From positions 6,835,956 through 6,899,955 of the forward strand of contig CAADRB010000001.1 in NCBI GenBank assembly GCA_900708905.1: a stretch of DNA of 64,000 nucleotides, in the 5' to 3' direction. Each line of letters starts with the position of its first letter. Position 1 is the stretch's first letter. Position numbers and translations under genes: made by a program. This document shows positions 27,301-38,492 of the stretch, in pieces. Origin of the DNA: Hymenolepis diminuta. Lineage: Eukaryota; Platyhelminthes; Cestoda; Cyclophyllidea; Hymenolepididae. The notes beneath the pieces are model-generated. The model was not told where the DNA came from. It did no database searches and worked only from the letters and a program-made list of their open reading frames with translations.

Positions 27301-30300
27301 CGGTGAAGCTTACAATTTTTTTCTCACATCTTGAGCGCTGACAAAATATGTTAGTTTTGATCACCCATCACGTTTCAAGGTCATCACACTAACTAGATTT
27401 AAGTCATTTAAATTTTTGTGAAAATTGTCAATAAGTAACAATTTTATTTAATAAATTAATCACAATTATTCCCATTTTGAGGTGAAGCGTGAGCATTTAC
27501 CCAGAGTGAGTTTCGATTAAAAACAGGCCTTTAAACAAATCCACCTCTAACAATAGCACGAAAACGTCAATCATTTGGCGTCAGATCATGTCTAATTAGA
27601 CTTAATTAAAAGTTGACTTGAATGCGTTAAAGGTTCATACCGTGAAATCAAGACGTGTAAGTGTCAGGGGTGCGAGATAAGATCCATTTTATGTGGTGTA
27701 CAAAGATTATTTGATTTCTTTGAAAAGGGAGATCTTTCAGACTTCTTCTAATTAAATTAAAATTTTATGAGACCTTTATTTTTATTTTTAAATTAACCAA
27801 TATTTTAACCCCAATTTAGATAAATTTCCACCTCTTTCTAAGGTGTAATGTGCTAAATTAATAGATTAACGATTATAAAACAATTTTAATCATTGTTAAA
27901 AATTCTAAAAATTTGTTTTCTTTTCAATTTCAGAAGGTACTTGTGCTTTGAGGTTCAGATAATTGTTAATAATCAAATCAAAAAGCAATAAACAGTTTTG
28001 CTTGAATTTATTTATATCCGCATGAATGGAAAAAACAGGTTCAAGATTAAAATTTATTTCATATATTTACAGGTTTCCCCTATGAGAACAACATCGACAC
28101 ATAGGAGACAATCTGTATGTTACTATTTACCGCCAAAGTTTAATTAGCAAATTGGAATCTTCATTTAGTGCTATAATTTTAGTCATCTCCAAGACGCCAT
28201 CACGTAAAACCTTCATCAAAAGCCGGTGTAAGTTGTTTTACACATATGACTCCTTTTTTCGCAGCTAGAGTAGCACTTTAATAAGTCCATTTTATTAAAA
28301 TCATCAGGAAAGTTTGTATCAGAGTTATCAGTTGGATAGTTAGATGTGAAATATATCAAATTGTGAGAAAGATGATAGTTAAATATTAACCATGAAAGGA
28401 AAACTCGTCTTCTGAGATTGGATGATCTTTTTTACCCAACAACTGCCTAAAAGGGAAACATTATGTTATTATTTGACGCTGGTATGCATAATAGCTGTAG
28501 CTAGATTTTTTATTTTACTACTATTTGATATGGATTTTAATAATATTAATTTAAATTTACTATTTGTCAAGTGAGAAGAGAAACACTAAAAGGGGAGTAT
28601 TGATATTAATATCAGAATTTTCATATGGTTTCAATTTCCGTTTGGATGTCTTGGTCATTCAAAAACTTTATTCTCTAAGATTTTGAGAGAGTTTGGTTGG
28701 TGTTATGCTCATAAGGCAAGTAGATAAAATTGCAGTAGATGCCGATTCTCGAGTGCTAATGTTTGTTTTCATTAGCACTATTAATAAACATGTTCAGTTT
28801 AATTCGGGATGTTGAAAAGCCTATCCGAATTGACTAAATTTTAAAGGTAGGCGGTGATGCAATTTCAGTCTCATTGGTAGCAGAGCCATTCGCTATTATA
28901 AGCTAGAGAGATATTTCTTCTGATAGAAAAGATCAGCTTACATGATTAAACGTAGCAGAATTCATTTGATCATGAGAGTCTGTTGCCAAACTCTCTATCA
29001 GAACGATCGGTCCTGCGACTTTCTGCATATCCATCCATGAAAGTTGTTTTTATGACGTCAGATTTTGCAGATACGCTTTTTGGTCCACTAACCACCGATT
29101 CTAAAGGTGGAACTTAGTTTACAAGCAATAGGCCGATTCCTCGGACGAATTTAACGAAGTAATCAATTTGGGTATAGCATTATTTTATAATTCCAAAAGT
29201 ATTCTATGATTCTTTTCGTACCTTACTGTTCACTTAATTCAGAAATTCCGTCATCTACAAGAATGAATGATACTTTTTGGTTAAAGCCTAACATGACTTG
29301 TATTTAATTTCCATTTTTGTTTTAGTGCACTTATCGAGTGGCTCCAATCAAATCGAAGAATGACATTCGTGACGGTAATTGAAGGACTCAGTTTTACCCG
29401 TTTTATTATGTAATAAAGCTTATCACTGTCTGCACATTTGTAGGAGATCTTATCATTGAAACCAGCGATCACAAATACTTGAAGGTTCTTGGACCAAGTG
29501 ATTGTAGCCAAGGTGATGACTTCTATGTTTGTAGGTGTCGTTCCCTTGCCCATTAACCCTTTAATTTGAATTGATCGTTCAAATCTCATATGGAAGATAC
29601 AACAAATCATTTTGCATCTTTCTTTAGCTTCAGCTGTTTAACGGTGTAATGTGATACTTTGTTTCCCTAATTCCCTATGCACTGACGTTAAGAAATTTAG
29701 ACAGCATTAAAAAGCGATTTGAAAGAAATTGTAACTCTAAGACGTTGGAAGCAAAATAGTGTACTTAGATGTGGTCTAGTCAAGACCTACAGGTGGTATC
29801 AGAAGTTCTTGTAATTAGACACTACCAAACATGCATAAACTTTTTTTACTTCATGGAGTGTACAACGCTACCAAGACTGACCGAAGGAATCTCTTCCGCA
29901 CCAGAGCATTCTGGAAAGCTGGTTGGACTTCTAAGAGGGTCACCAAGGTTTAGCCAAGCGCTTATTTGTTAAGTTTCTAAAATAACTTCAAGTCCAAAGT
30001 AGGTATAAGTTTGCATATCCTTTAACGAAGACATATTCAATTTTAATTTGTTCAAATTTCTTAGGGTATGAAATTAATTTTAAATGCCGCAGTTGATCGT
30101 GATCAAAACCTGCCTTGTTCATATTTATTCCACACTTTCAAATGTAACAAATCTGATCATTTGATACCATTAATATCACTTTCGTACAACTCAGATGCCA
30201 CTATCAACTGCCATTTCTGAATTATTTGGTGTCAATGCCGATGTGGGGCATTGGGATTCCCATTGTCAAATTGCACTTACAACCGAAAATAACTCGAAAA

Positions 30301-32469
30301 GGGTAGTTTTGGTCGTGGTGGTTATTTCAGTTCATAAAAACAAAGGAATTGATAATCACAAAACAGAATCTTGCAAAGTAATGATGGTTCAATTTTAGCA
30401 AGTTTAAAACAAAATTAGTTGTGAATAGACAGGCTTTTTAAATAATTACTTCTGTCAAAATTTGGGCAATTTTTTCCACCCCAAATAATAAACCACCGAT
30501 AATAATGACCCCTTGTTTTGCATTTTAATTTTAAACAAAAATAATCAATATTAATTTAAAAGCAGAATTCCTCATTTTCCACTGATTTGTCTTCAAACCC
30601 TGTTACACATTAATTTACTGTGTTAATAATAAAGGCACAAACCCTTTGTCAAATCTCTAGGATGCTTTTCTACTTTTTCAGTTATTGATTGCGTCAAGAG
30701 ATCAAAACGTCATCGGGCGAAGTTTTATTCCTCTTCCTCTTCCTCCTCCTCCTCCTCCTCCTCTTCGTGAGTACTATTTACTAAATCTAATTAAAGTTTA
30801 ATCCCTCTGCTAGGTTGCATTACTAATGAAGGTAATTATGAATCTGGGAAATTCGTGACGGAGTTTCTTATCATGGGAGATACACGCAGAACTATTAGGG
30901 ATATGAGTATATATATATATCCTATTAATAGTATTATATTTCTATAACTCTCAGGCTAGTCTTTGCCTAATCAAACCACAGAACTGAGATGCGAAAAAAG
31001 ATTATGAGTCAGCAAAAACCTTCAGTGACTTGATTCTCTAACTAGATCGAACTTTTATCCCCCTCTCCTCCCTTTTTTTACAGATTGTAATAGTATGACT
31101 CACGCCTCGACATTTGAGCTAATGTCTGACACCTACTTTGGGAGTTTTACTCTCTTACCTTTTTGGCTTAATGGGCATAAGGCTGTAGCCTCCTGTCTAT
31201 AATCCCCTTATGAAATCTTGATTAGTTGGGTTTGACTGTATCTCCTAAGCTAGAGTTTAAAATAGCACCAAATATGATAGTAGAGCTGATTCAAGGGCAC
31301 AACTAAATCAGATTGAATGCCTCCTCTTGGGACTGATATGCATATTAAAACTCGCAGGAAACAGCGCTCTTTCTCAAATGAAAAGACTGAAAATTGAGTA
31401 AGATCACGTATATACTTGAAAATTGGAAATGAGAAGAGCAGTGAGGCAGCTTTCGCAATCTCAAATATCACTTGAGCTTAAACCGTTTACCCTAATATTT
31501 CTAACCCATATTTTGAAAAAAATAATTTTCCCTATAGAGGATACCTTAAATCTCCACTTCTCCTAAATTCTCTGACCTTGGAATACAAGTTTCGAGCCCA
31601 TTGAAGGCTATTTTCTTAAACAGAAGAGTAGTATCTTGAAGCCTCCCTAATGAGAGACTCGCATTCTGTAACCCCTATATTTACCACAGTTCATGCGTCG
31701 ATGTGTATTGTGCCTTTGACCTCTAACTTTGCAGACGTGCACGTTAACTTGGTATCTAAGCTTGCACTTTTTCAAAGCCATCTAAAATTATCCGGTCCCA
31801 AACAGGCGACGTTCAAACTCGTATACAACAGTAACTTGACTCCCCTTTAATGTGAATGGTCTTTTGATCTTCTCACTGGAAATATGTACACTTAGCAGTA
31901 TTTAAAATTCCATCTCGTAGCAACTAGTACTAACATTTCATTGGCTGAATCGATTGATTTCGTTGTTTTAGAAGCACGGAAGAGGAACTCCACTATTCTA
32001 GGAAGTTTATTCCAAACTCCTACGTCAACGCAGGTAACCGATGCAACTGTCCCGGGTAAGTATCACCTCTACTCCCATCTACTTATCAATTCCAAAATGC
32101 TACCGAAATCGTTTCAGTGTAAAACATTCTACCTAAAAACCGTAACTGTTCACTTAAAAAGGTGCCAAAAATGTAAGATTTGCTTCCACCACCCTTCTAA
32201 TGTGGCGCTCGAAATTTTAACATCTCCTTATTCACTACTAACTACAAGAACCAATGATTTTTAGAATAGTTGCTCCTTGCTTCTGCGTATGCTGTAACCC
32301 ATATGCGACTAATCCAGGGGTATGCCTTCTCACTTTTACCCTCCCTTAAATGCTCAATCAACCAATCGTCTTGTTTTAATCAACAGATGATGCAATGAGG
32401 ACCGTGGAAAATATAAAATCTCCAGTTGGAATCGAAATTCACTATTCACATCCAACAAGTCCCGCCTAA
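21311..32469 (+). CDS. Predicted secreted micro-exon gene (MEG-like)
   Basis: Role unknown; a secreted protein is inferred. Exon 1 (21311-21357) encodes a signal peptide, MQPSLLIVVHLFSICQ. Exons 2 (21454-21570) and 3 (21648-21717) follow in phase. Then come phase-0 micro-exons: 22081-22098, 22507-22545, 24837-24875, 25578-25616, 25742-25780, 26026-26064, 26196-26234, 26467-26505, 26634-26672, 26762-26785, 27007-27045, 27226-27246, 27633-27656, 28073-28114 and 28183-28227. Nine of them are exactly 39 bp, the rest 18-45 bp. All are multiples of 3, flanked by AG and GT (one GC), and open only in the shared frame. Typical peptides are IYPMNAGISFPSH and NYPMHAGRSYSSN. The gene ends with 30682-30766 (poly-proline), 31972-32055 and 32387-32469 (stop). 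The total is about 336 residues, rich in Ser, Pro, Arg and His. Least certain are the exon 1 donor (GTCATG) and the 18-24 bp exons. Confidence 0.72.
23075..25299 (+). pseudogene. Decayed copies of the 39-bp micro-exon
   Basis: At least seven 39-bp blocks resemble the live micro-exons but have lost a splice site or the frame. 23075-23113 (ISSAQIKISTSSH): acceptor TG, donor GTAAGT kept. 23365-23403: first codon TGA, acceptor AC. 23943-23981 (DYPMKPERSIPPH): acceptor GG, donor kept. 24407-24445: acceptor CG and an in-frame TGA. 24569-24607 (IPQMSPDGAVQPQ): acceptor AT. 25131-25169 (NHPMATLAQTIIH): acceptor kept, donor TT. 25261-25299 (MSTRHAARVVPYY): acceptor CG, donor AT. They sit in the introns between live exons, and their downstream intron text also resembles that of live units. 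I infer birth and death of an exon-intron unit. Confidence 0.6.
28228..30681 (+). other. Long intron of the micro-exon gene
   Basis: A 2.45-kb gap between the last phase-0 micro-exon and the proline-rich exon. One possible extra 18-bp phase-0 block with AG and GT borders lies at 29793-29810, but a block this short is easily expected by chance. An antisense frame of 109 codons at 29281-29610 matches nothing I recognise. Further small exons may be hidden here. Confidence 0.4.
31715..31757. repeat. Short copy of a tRNA-like SINE segment
   Basis: The block GACCTCTAACTTTGCAGACG plus TGCACGTTAAC is nearly identical to part of the tRNA-like element at 38419-38492 (minus strand). It covers the D- to T-arm part only. 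It lies in the intron before the second-last exon of the micro-exon gene. Confidence 0.5.
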
Positions 32470-32917
32470 AACTCTTTTATGTTATCTTCGCTATGTGCTC
32501 CTTTTCTCTCGCTTTTCTCTTTTCGAACTGAGACACGCAGTACCTTACCAATCCTATATATGCTTTCTTTTATCTTTTGCAGAGATCTAAATCATGTTAG
32601 AAAAGCAAAATAAGGTAGCAGATTACATCTTCACTATTTTCTCATTTTATTGCAAATGGAAATATCTTCCGATTAAGGGGAGAGAGAGAGGGTAAATAGA
32701 GCGCAGATTTGAAAGAGTGGAGTCGATTTAATTAAATTTTCTTACCTAATAATGAGGCGAACAATTAAGTTAATAATCAACGTGATCAAGCCTGGGAGGA
32801 AAGAAGTACTTGCACAACACACAGTCAACGTTTCACCCCCCAAAAACAAAGTTGCCAGCTGAATTATCTGCCACCATGAAAAACAGCGCATAATTATAGA
32901 ACAAGAGGCTGATTATT

Positions 32918-34519
32918 TCATTCCAATCTAAGACGTTTTGAGCCCATGTCACACGTAGGAAGATGTAAGTCGAATTCAAGGCAATACATATCTCTCAAGG
33001 GGGCGGTATTTCTCACAAAACGAACATTCCAGTCTGTCAAATGGATTCCACAAGGAGATAAGGATGGACATTGAGAGCCATTGATTGAAACTGCCGTCGG
33101 ATCAATATCCAACGCCTCACAAACCCTTTGACGAGCATCAGAATCTGCCTGTTGACATTTCAGGGCTTTAGAATTACTATTTTCTAAAGAGTGTCGAATG
33201 AAATAGTAGCATCGAGTATGAATAGGCTTAGGCGTGCAGTTTTCAAGACAACGGTCTCGGAATACGTCTAAAAATTCGATGGCCAAGCCTGGAAGGTTCA
33301 TCAGCATGAAAAACTGAGACACGCCAGATTGTAATGCCTTCTCGAAATGCGGTAGTACAATCTAAAAAAGGAAAGAGATTAATCATAAATCGATAAACGT
33401 ACCTGTTTGATAAAATCTCGTCCATCCAGGTTGAAACACCGAATTTTGTCTTCAGTAAGAGGGTGCTTCTTTGAGCTATTTTTACGAATATTTTCTTCAA
33501 GGAATTGGAATGAAACGGGATTAAGATCGTTTGCAAGGACTTGGCATGTATCAAAACGAGCTAGAGGTAAAGAGAAAGGTCCAACGCCAGCGAATACATC
33601 ATAAACTACTACTGGTGTGGTTGACTCAGAGATTTTAGCAACCTCTTTAATCTCATTCACAATTCTCGAATGCTCGGTTCCAAGGCGAGAATTCCAGTAG
33701 ACCTTAGAGAAATCAAGATGGAAAGTAACCCCATTCTCTTTGACTTCTGTGAGATAGTTCTCTTCGCCTGCCATTAAATCCACAGCAAAAGTGCGAAATT
33801 CGGACTCTATTTTGGCTGCTTTGTTAATTACAGTTCGGACTTGGGGTAGCTTATCAATAGCTATTTGACCAATGAGTTTGCGATAAGGCAGGGCCGCAGG
33901 TTTAAGATTAAAATGAGCCACATGACCGACCAATGAGAAGCCTGTAACACCGTCCATATCTGGCGGCAAAACAGCTTTAAGAGCGCGCTCAAAGGTGAGA
34001 TTTTCGTATCCTATTGGAAAACGAAAAGCAGAGGGTTTCGAAGGCAATATGTCTTCTCCTCCACCTTCATTTGGAGAACAATTTTCCACGAGAACAGCGT
34101 TTGGATGGGATTCTAAATAAGATATGTCTTCCTCCGGTGCCTTTGGTATATCAATATTGAGTTCACGAAGGAATTCCCAGTCTTTCGGGTCATCAATTCT
34201 TCGAACCAGAATTAATTTTCGCTTGACTCCATTTGCGTCCGTGCTAGAAATCCAAAATCATAATTAAAATCTACGAAATAAATTAGAGTAGAGGGATTTT
34301 AATTGAACAAACATACTAAATTTTGTTGAATTTAGGTAAAGCAAGGTAACCAGTTCTGAAATGTTGCATCTTAGAGGAAACCGTTTTAAATGTGGCACCT
34401 AGTGGAAGACCAACTGCAAAAATAATCTCCTTTCTTTTGAAAACATCCTTATCAAGTTTTAAATCCAAAGCCGGTGGCAGAGAATAGTCCTTTTCTTCAT
34501 TCGTTGAAGAACACATCAT
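32918..34519 (-). CDS. TRMT5: tRNA (guanine37-N1)-methyltransferase, TRM5/TRMT5 family
   Basis: Methylates N1 of G37 next to the anticodon using S-adenosylmethionine, which prevents frameshifting. Three exons: 34317-34519, 33403-34243 and 32918-33361, total 1488 bp or 495 residues, close to the animal family length. Motifs visible are GHVAHFNL and LPYRKLIGQIAIDK in the D1/D2 part, the SAM-binding loop VYDVFAGVGPFSLPLAR, the acidic NDLNPVSFQFLEENI, and the C-terminal MNLPGLAIEFLDVF (the NLP motif). The second intron is only 41 bp (33362-33402). The start is taken at the first in-frame ATG pair (MMCSSTNEE). The frame stays open upstream to about 34640 with a basic, mitochondrial-presequence-like stretch (FLKFPKFPTLPASHICRKL), so a longer isoform from an upstream exon is possible. 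It converges with the micro-exon gene, stops 449 bp apart. Confidence 0.93.
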
Positions 34520-34827
34520 AGATAATCGACGGGATTTTGGGTTTACCAACTTTCGACAAATATGAGATGCGGGTAGAGTTGGAAATTTCGGGAATTTAAG
34601 AAAGGGGGTAGAAAGCTGCGCAGTCAGGCGCCAAACTGATAAAACCTACGAAACCAGTGAAGTTAATTATGAACTCTTGAAGCAGGGCATAACATATAGA
34701 AACAAATCTCACTACTTATGCAATATTTAAGTAGCAAATTCGTTAAAAACAAAAGGTATTCGAAATAATTGGCAGTCTTTTGTATTAAAATAAGGGAAAC
34801 ACAACGAATTTACAGGTCGATGAAATA

Positions 34828-37017
34828 TTATTGGGGATTGAATAGGAAGCAACGACTATCTTCGAGGGCGCGATAGAGATGAGTGCTTGGGGAAATTCCA
34901 GTTGTTCCTTCAGGTAAAGCATGTGAGAGGCCTTTTTTCACTTCTTCTACACCGTTTTTCCACGTGGCACTGGGACCATCAGGGCGTTCTGTCAGGGGTT
35001 CAATGATGGTTTTCAAGTAGACAGACATGAGTTTATTCCATCGATCAGTATCTTCCTCAGTGGGGGGTTGAGGACCAACCACATCTGGTTTGTACGGTTT
35101 CAACCATTCCTGAAGTGTTCTACCCTGGGTAAAAGTTTGTTCAGTTTTTAATAGTGAATTAGTGACAGGGGGTTTCGAAGCTCGTGAACGGGAAAGAACC
35201 ACTTTATCAGCTTTTGGTGCAGTCAGAGGATCTAAAGTATTCCCCCATGCGTTTCCCAGAACAGGAACGGCGGGCATGGCGAAAGGAGACACGCCGGGCA
35301 TCCCAGACACAGGAGCAAACAGAGTAGAAACAGCCCATCGACCGGGAATAGCAGACGGAGGTGCCATGGGCCTAGCAGAAGGTAAGACAGAGGTGGGTGG
35401 GGGGAGAAATCGATATCTTGAGTCGACAAGAAGGGCGGATTGGGGTACTGGGGGTAATTCTGAGGTGAGTTGTGGATAGGTTGTCTCTGAAACTTCGACT
35501 TTTGAGACCGGGGTCGTTGTCTCGGGAAGAGGAACCGCTGCAGGACCGCAAAGAAATCCCTGAATAGATGTGGCCGCAACAAGACGCTTTCGACGATTTA
35601 AATTTGCGGCTTCTTCTGCTGCCTGTGCCTCTGCACGCGCCTCACGTTCGGATCGCTCATGTTCCAACTCAGATTCATAAAATTCTGCCCATTTGGACTG
35701 AAATAAATAACACAGCAATAACCGCATTCCTCGCAAAAGATTAAGAAGTTACTTGCAAATACACATACGAATCAAATGACTAAGGAAATTGTGCGAAGAA
35801 ATTAGTGAAACATGAGCACAGAAAGCCTGTAAATGGATAGAAAACTACTTGAGCGATAGGCAGCAAAGTGCTCCATAACGTTGCGATCTATTCTTTCATT
35901 TCGACTAAGACACGACAACGACAAATATAACAAAATCACATCTCAGTTTTTAACAAAAAAATATTTGTTATATGCAACAAGTGACCATTTCTGTTCCTTT
36001 CTATGCTATTCACTCCACCATTTCTCCCTCAATACGTCTGCAAAATCGCGTTCTCAAAAAAGACAGAACCAAACATGCGATTGTGAGTAGCAACATCAAA
36101 AAATTTCCGTTAACCTGGTGAAAGTACATGTTTGTTTTACAAATAACTTCTCTTATAAAGTACCGTCACCGTGAAGAAGACACCTCACATGAAGAATCCG
36201 GGTGAAATAAAACATACTTAAATAGTAATGTAATAAAATTTAACTCGTATGGAAATTAAAAAATATTCATCATAAAACTATAACACAAAATAAACCAGAA
36301 AAAAACTCCGAGATATTAGAAACCTAGAAAAGTACTAACTACGAAATGCAAAAAGTTTGACAACAACTTCTGTTTTACAAACCCTTTCGTTTAGTGAACT
36401 AATGTTAACAATTCATTTAACAATAAATAGAAATCTGAAATAACAGAACAAGAAGAACAGAAATGAAAAATATCGGTTAAAACCTACCAGCTTTGTTCGA
36501 TTGCGCTTGATTATATCCTTATTGTCCTTCTTATACTGCTCGATAAACTTTCTAGTTTTATCGACGTCAATATCGTTGCAAAGCTTATAAACTGAAAACA
36601 AACTATATGACTTGAAGATGACTCACTTATATCTTCAACTAATTCCAAATAGGCATCGTAATCCTCCAAAGTATCAAAATCTTCTTCTCTTTTGTTAAAA
36701 CTTTTGAGACGAATAAACGTGTGGCTAATTAACAACGTACTCAACTAGGACTTTCTTCCTAATATCAACTTCTTTCTGAACTGTAGGGTCTTCGAACAGT
36801 TGGTATCGAAAGTTAACTTTTCGAATAGGCGTTTTACATTGAACACAGAGACCAGATCCTCTGGCGAAAAGCACTTCGACACAATTTTCGCATCTAAGGA
36901 GAGTTAGCAAAACGAAGATAATTACAAAGAGTGTCCGCAAAGGTTGACCATCAGTCTTAACTGAGGATTATTGTATTTGCTTGCATTGCATTTAGGGCAC
37001 GTTTGCGAATCAGCCAT
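34828..37017 (-). CDS. MNAT1: CDK-activating kinase assembly factor MAT1
   Basis: RING-finger subunit that assembles CDK7-cyclin H and tethers it to TFIIH. Five exons: 36926-37017, 36741-36893, 36627-36700, 36488-36591 and 34828-35697, total 1293 bp or 430 residues. The N-terminus [18 protein letters not shown] begins a C3HC4 RING continued by [20 protein letters not shown] and CVQC, then the diagnostic [20 protein letters not shown] and NKREEDF. A charged helical stretch ([19 protein letters not shown]) follows, and the protein ends with [17 protein letters not shown], matching the family C-terminus. At 430 residues it exceeds the human protein (309). The excess is a Pro/Ala/Ser-rich insert roughly at residues 190-330. 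The exon 3 acceptor after CAAAAG was chosen because it alone aligns with the conserved NKREEDF. Confidence 0.93.
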
Positions 37018-38418
37018 GGCTAGTAGCTGACACAAAATTCAATCCGACCGTCATGCACTTTGACAAAGGCTTATTTTGGGCATAAAGTATTTTCAAGATG
37101 AGAAGCTGATTGGCAGATCCCTTGTGACTAACTGAGAATATTGATGTAATATAAATACTGTTTCGACGTGTTAAAATGCAACCTCACATAAATTTATATA
37201 ATTACCATATTTCATTCTTGAAGAAAATAATACAATCACGATGTTTATATCTTAAGATCGAAAGCATAAATTTTTGTCAAAAGTTAGCGGAAGTAATTTT
37301 AGAAATGGAACTTTAATTTCTTACAATAATATCAAAATTATTATAAATACATATTATCAACAGTAATCCAGTACAACTATTTATGACAAAATGTTGTGTT
37401 TCTTATTATTAGCTTATCCAACTGCCATTCTGTCTATAAATAGTTAATACACTTTCCTGTGTATTAAAATGTTTATTTTTTTATGTTTCATTATTCCCGT
37501 ATGCCTATTCCGTCTTAATATCAGACGTTATATAAGGTAAATTCAAGAATATTAGTGAAATTTAATTAACTCGGAGTGGTGTTTTATGCAAATACATTCT
37601 ATTCATATAGTTCTATATAAGTGAATTTCCCCGTAATAACCGCTCTTACTGTCTTTCTTACTTACTGACTGAGAAATATGATTCCTCTATGCCTCGAACA
37701 TATTCATTATTTAATTACAAGATAAAATTTTTAATCTGAATCCTCTCTGCGCTCGGACATTGATTTGAAGTTGATTTCAATTTTAATGAGTGTGATGCAA
37801 AACTCGGTATAGTAATTGAAAAATCCTCTCGTCTAGATTTGTCAGACACATTTAGGTTCCAATAATTAAATTTATTTTACTAAAATAATCGCTATTCTTA
37901 ATAGATAAGTGGGACTTAGAATCCCGAAGTAATTACACTTGTTAAAAATACGTACTGCCTATCCCAAAATATCCTTAAGAAACGCATGTTTCAAAATATA
38001 AGGCTTCCTTTATTGTCAACATTTCATGTATACAAAATTTGTTTCCTTTGTGTTCTTGTACTACATCGAGGACCACAAGATCATCGGGATTGAGAGATCT
38101 GTAAGTTAGAGAACTTAAAGTATGATAGCATCGAGGCCACTTAAAAAACGGTGGTTACACAAATTGAGAAATAAAACCGTCTTAGTCTGAGTTATTTATG
38201 ATTGTGAACTCAAGTGTTCTCTCTTGTCGCTGAATCCGTTTAGCGATTATGGTAGCTATCCAGTGGCTATCTGAACAATATTTGTGCACATAAACATAGT
38301 GCCGTCTACATAACCGCACTTTGAGTAATCCACTGTGACGTAAAATTTTCTAGTGGAAGCTCGTATTCTTTCTTCCCTCTCTTGGCCTAAATTAAGCAGT
38401 GGAGCTACATAACTGGAT
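37018..38418. other. AT-rich spacer upstream of MNAT1
   Basis: Presumably contains the MNAT1 promoter and 5' UTR. No coding exon, RNA gene or clear repeat was recognised. Confidence 0.5.
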
Positions 38419-38492
38419 GTACGCCAATGGGCCTTGATCCCATGACTTCTAACTTTACAGACGTGCACGTTAACCACTACGAATTGGCGCAC
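38419..38492 (-). repeat. tRNA-like SINE head or tRNA pseudogene
   Basis: On the minus strand a 74-nt segment folds like a tRNA. Its ends GTGCGCC and GGCGTAC can form a 7-bp acceptor stem (one G-T). TAGTGGTTAACGTG resembles the D-arm and A box. CTGTAAAG gives a loop with a TGT (Thr-like) anticodon. ATGGG-ATCAAGG-CCCAT forms a 5-bp T-arm. The T-loop lacks the TTCGA core, so it is not a functional tRNA. A near-identical piece at 31715-31757 suggests a dispersed SINE family. Downstream the element may continue to about 38250, but no tail was identified. Confidence 0.5.

Noticed and set aside
27934..27936. Possible 3-bp exon (AAG) between TTTCAG and GTACTT
   Set aside because: In frame and not impossible, but a single codon cannot be supported without transcripts.
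22507..28227. CRISPR-like array of regularly spaced 39-bp repeats
   Set aside because: Spacing is irregular, the repeats are diverged and bounded by splice sites, and the surroundings are eukaryotic; they are exons.
29281..29610. Antisense open frame of 109 codons
   Set aside because: No family resemblance and it lies in an intron of the micro-exon gene; no splice borders supporting it.
31084..31202. Alternative terminal exon of the micro-exon gene after the proline exon (acceptor TTTTACAG, 39 codons to a stop)
   Set aside because: It is in phase and could be an alternative 3' end, but its peptide looks repeat-derived and the exons at 31972 and 32387 give a better chain.
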